Shown here in pieces: positions 62,235 through 64,000 of a stretch of DNA of 64,000 bases (its first letter is position 1; every line of letters starts with the position of its first letter). Made by a program: the position numbers and the translations under genes. This stretch comes from Mycolicibacterium sp. TY81 (GTDB lineage: Bacteria > Actinomycetota > Actinomycetes > Mycobacteriales > Mycobacteriaceae). Under the pieces are notes generated by a model. The model was not told the DNA's origin. It saw nothing but the letters and a program-made list of their open reading frames with translations, and did no database searches. The stretch covers positions 1,860,001 to 1,924,000 of the forward strand of contig NZ_AP023362.1 in the NCBI RefSeq assembly GCF_018326285.1. The letters run 5' to 3'.

Positions 62235-63260
62235 GTGCGGTGGGACGGACAAGCGGTGGCGCGGGCCGAGGCCGACGGGGCCCTACCGGGACTTGAACGG
62301 CTGGGGCTGGTCCGCAGTGTCCGGGTTCCCAAGTTCGACGGCATCACGTTCCACGAGGTGCTGTGCAAGTCGGCGCTGAACAAGGTGCCCGAGGCGTCGA
62401 ATCTGCCGTTCCGGTACACCGTCAACGCCTACCGCGGATGTTCGCACGCGTGCCGATACTGTTTCGCCCGCCCCACGCACGAGTATCTGGACTTCGACTC
62501 CGGAAATGATTTCGACCGTGAACTCGTGGTGAAGACGAACGTCGCGGAAGTGTTGCGGCGGGAGCTCTTTCGGCGCTCGTGGACGCGCGACGCGGTCGCG
62601 CTTGGCACCAATACCGATCCCTATCAGCGGGCCGAGGGCCGGTACGCACTGATGCCGGGAATCATCGCGGCACTGACGGATTCGGGGACACCGTTCTCGA
62701 TCCTGACCAAGGGCACGTTGCTGCGCCGCGACCTGCCGCTGATCGTCGACGCGGGTGCCCGGGTCGGGGTCAGTGTCGCGGTGTCACTGGCGATGCTGGA
62801 CCCGGACCTGCATCGGTCGGTCGAACCCGGGACCCCGACGCCCGCCGCGCGTTTGGAGCTCATCTCGGCCATCACGCAGGCCGGGCTCGACTGCCATGTG
62901 ATGGTCGCGCCCGTGTTGCCGTACCTGACCGACTCGGAAGCACATCTGGAGGCGCTGCTGTCGCGGATCGCGGCGGCCGGTGCCACGAGCGTGACGGTCT
63001 TCGGGCTGCATCTGCGCGGCGCGACCCGTGGCTGGTTCCTGGCGTGGCTGGGCTCGACGTATCCGGACCTGCTGCCCAGATATCGCGAATTGTATGGGCG
63101 CGGCGCGTATCTCGGCCCGGAGTACCGTGAGCGGTTGCGTAATCGGGTGGCACCGCTGGTGGCGCGATACGGCCTCGGCGGCCGGGCGAACAGACTTGAC
63201 ACCGTGCGTACCGCCCCGGCGGCAGTGCCCGCCGGGGCGGTGCAGCCTGCCCTGTTCTGA
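62235..63260 (+). CDS. Rv2578c-type radical SAM protein (SPL-like)
   Basis: 341 residues from the GTG at 62235 (VRWDGQAVARAEADG). A TTG at 62220 is in frame but inside the SOS box. The radical SAM cluster motif CSHACRYCFARPTHEYLDF near 70 has the CxxxCxxC spacing. It is followed by LGTNTDPYQRAEGRYALM and FSILTKGTLLRRDLPLI, shared with spore-photoproduct-lyase-related proteins. This branch is conserved in mycobacteria, and its reaction is unknown; with the perfect LexA box, a DNA-damage role is likely. The last codons form a long hairpin with the convergent gene 1 bp away. Confidence 0.92.
   Translation: MRWDGQAVARAEADGALPGLERLGLVRSVRVPKFDGITFHEVLCKSALNKVPEASNLPFRYTVNAYRGCSHACRYCFARPTHEYLDFDSGNDFDRELVVKTNVAEVLRRELFRRSWTRDAVALGTNTDPYQRAEGRYALMPGIIAALTDSGTPFSILTKGTLLRRDLPLIVDAGARVGVSVAVSLAMLDPDLHRSVEPGTPTPAARLELISAITQAGLDCHVMVAPVLPYLTDSEAHLEALLSRIAAAGATSVTVFGLHLRGATRGWFLAWLGSTYPDLLPRYRELYGRGAYLGPEYRERLRNRVAPLVARYGLGGRANRLDTVRTAPAAVPAGAVQPALF
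63210..63241. terminator. Hairpin inside the 3' end of the radical SAM gene
   Basis: ACCGCCCCGGCGG and its exact complement form a 13-bp stem with a 6-base loop, encoding a Pro/Ala/Val-rich tail. As the convergent genes leave no spacer, this coding hairpin probably serves as a terminator for both. Confidence 0.65.
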
Positions 63261-63261
63261 G

Positions 63262-64000
63262 TCAGCCGACGTCCAGCACCGCGGCGCCCGAGATGCGTCC
63301 GGCCGCCAGATCCCCCAGGGCGCGGTCCGCCTGATCCAGGGGATAGATCGGGGCGGTGACGTCGATGTGATGGGTGCCGGCGAAGGCGAGAAATTCCCGG
63401 GCGTCGGCGCGGGTGTTCGATGCCACCGACCGCACCTGGCGTTCCTGGAACAGGTGACGCTGGTAGTTCAACTCCGGGATGTCACTGAGATGAATGCCGG
63501 CGATCGCCAGTGTGCCGCCGCGATCGAGGGCTTCGAGCGCCGGCAACACCAGATCACCCACCGGGGCGAACAGGATCGCGGCGTCCAGGGCGACGGGCGG
63601 CCGGGCCGTGGCGCCCTGGGCCGAGGCGGCACCGAGATCGAGCGCGAGTTGCTGGGCGGCCTCGCCGCGGGTCATGACGTGCACCTCGGCGCCCTGGGCG
63701 AGCGCCACCTGTGCGGTGATGTGTGCGCTGCCGCCGAAGCCGTAGATGCCGAGCCGGCCACCGGCCGGCAGGTCGGCCCGAAGGAGCGACCGGTAGCCGA
63801 TGATGCCGGCGCACAGCAGCGGCGCCAGTTCGGCATCGGTGTAGCCCGCGGGCAGCCGGTGGACGTAATCGGCTGGTGCCGTGACGAATTCGGCGTAGCC
63901 ACCGTCGGCGTCCCAGCCGGTGTAGCGAGAATTCGGGCAGAGGTTCTCCGCGCCCCGCAGGCAGAATCGACAACTGCCGCAGGTGTGCCGGAGCCAGGCC
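63262..64000 (-). CDS. Zinc-dependent alcohol dehydrogenase, 3' part (5' end outside window)
   Basis: The frame is open to the window edge, showing 246 residues. The structural-zinc Cys cluster [17 protein letters not shown] is near the visible start, then [14 protein letters not shown] and the cofactor motif [10 protein letters not shown]. The C-terminal half matches the short AdhA-type zinc alcohol dehydrogenases of mycobacteria. It reversibly oxidises alcohols with NAD(P). The catalytic-zinc ligands near the N-terminus are beyond the window. The stop is 1 bp from that of the convergent radical SAM gene. Confidence 0.85.
   Translation of the reverse strand, partial: AWLRHTCGSCRFCLRGAENLCPNSRYTGWDADGGYAEFVTAPADYVHRLPAGYTDAELAPLLCAGIIGYRSLLRADLPAGGRLGIYGFGGSAHITAQVALAQGAEVHVMTRGEAAQQLALDLGAASAQGATARPPVALDAAILFAPVGDLVLPALEALDRGGTLAIAGIHLSDIPELNYQRHLFQERQVRSVASNTRADAREFLAFAGTHHIDVTAPIYPLDQADRALGDLAAGRISGAAVLDVG

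Noticed and set aside
1..64000. CRISPR arrays, rRNA and tRNA genes
   Set aside because: No regularly spaced direct repeats of CRISPR type and no rRNA segments or tRNA cloverleafs were noticed in the intergenic regions; a covariance-model scan would be needed to exclude small RNAs.

Overview
The window is chromosomal DNA from a high-GC actinobacterium, almost certainly a Mycobacterium/Mycolicibacterium. The gene order yebC ... ruvC-ruvA-ruvB ... yajC-secD-secF-lipoprotein-apt-relA ... ppiB, glyoxalase-II-like, hisS, and later an Rv2578c-type radical SAM gene, matches the M. tuberculosis Rv2603c-Rv2578c neighbourhood. MmpS/MmpL, ESX-type proteins, mycobacterial SOS boxes and SigF-type promoters agree with this. 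Functions are read from protein sequence and remembered families; no database search was run.

Region by region. (1) 1-18.3 kb is conserved housekeeping: the end of a membrane glycosyltransferase, a large membrane protein, yebC, a MarR regulator next to a membrane gene, ruvCAB behind an SOS box, a lytic transglycosylase, a diguanylate cyclase, the Sec accessory genes yajC-secD-secF, a solute-binding lipoprotein, apt and the bifunctional (p)ppGpp enzyme relA. (2) 18.4-22.9 kb is an accessory type VII (ESX) secretion-associated cluster that looks lower in GC in its middle part. (3) 22.9-30.3 kb holds two paralogous thioesterases, an SDR, a tautomerase and an HxlR regulator with twin operators, then a TetR-mmpS-mmpL efflux/lipid-export locus. 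(4) 30.3-38.3 kb holds zwf, ppiB, a DsbA-like protein, a metallo-beta-lactamase-fold hydrolase, hisS, a catalase/cytochrome b561 pair and dtd.

(5) 38.3-61.5 kb is a general-stress island: katE, DUF5709, ChaB, CsbD, DoxX, two general-stress-type redox enzymes, a UsfY-like protein, a PLP decarboxylase, a haem-oxygenase-like iron protein, hemerythrin, an iron-permease-like protein, an extra cytochrome oxidase subunit I and Dps. By eye I find about fourteen promoters of the mycobacterial SigF type (GTTT, 15-16 bp, GGGTA) in front of these transcription units. Several are back-to-back divergent pairs, and several sit so close to the start codon that the mRNA would be leaderless. A SigF-family sigma gene lies inside the island. 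A complete IS3-family element (45939-47300, imperfect terminal repeats, 3-bp target duplication GTT) has inserted in its sixth codon, and the right end of the IS supplies a replacement ATG that overlaps the transposase stop codon. Next to it, a protein methyltransferase gene carries a 1-bp frameshift in a run of seven C.

(6) 61.5-64 kb contains a PAS-ANTAR regulator, a radical SAM gene behind a perfect LexA box, and the 3' part of a zinc alcohol dehydrogenase. No rRNA, tRNA, CRISPR array or prophage was seen.
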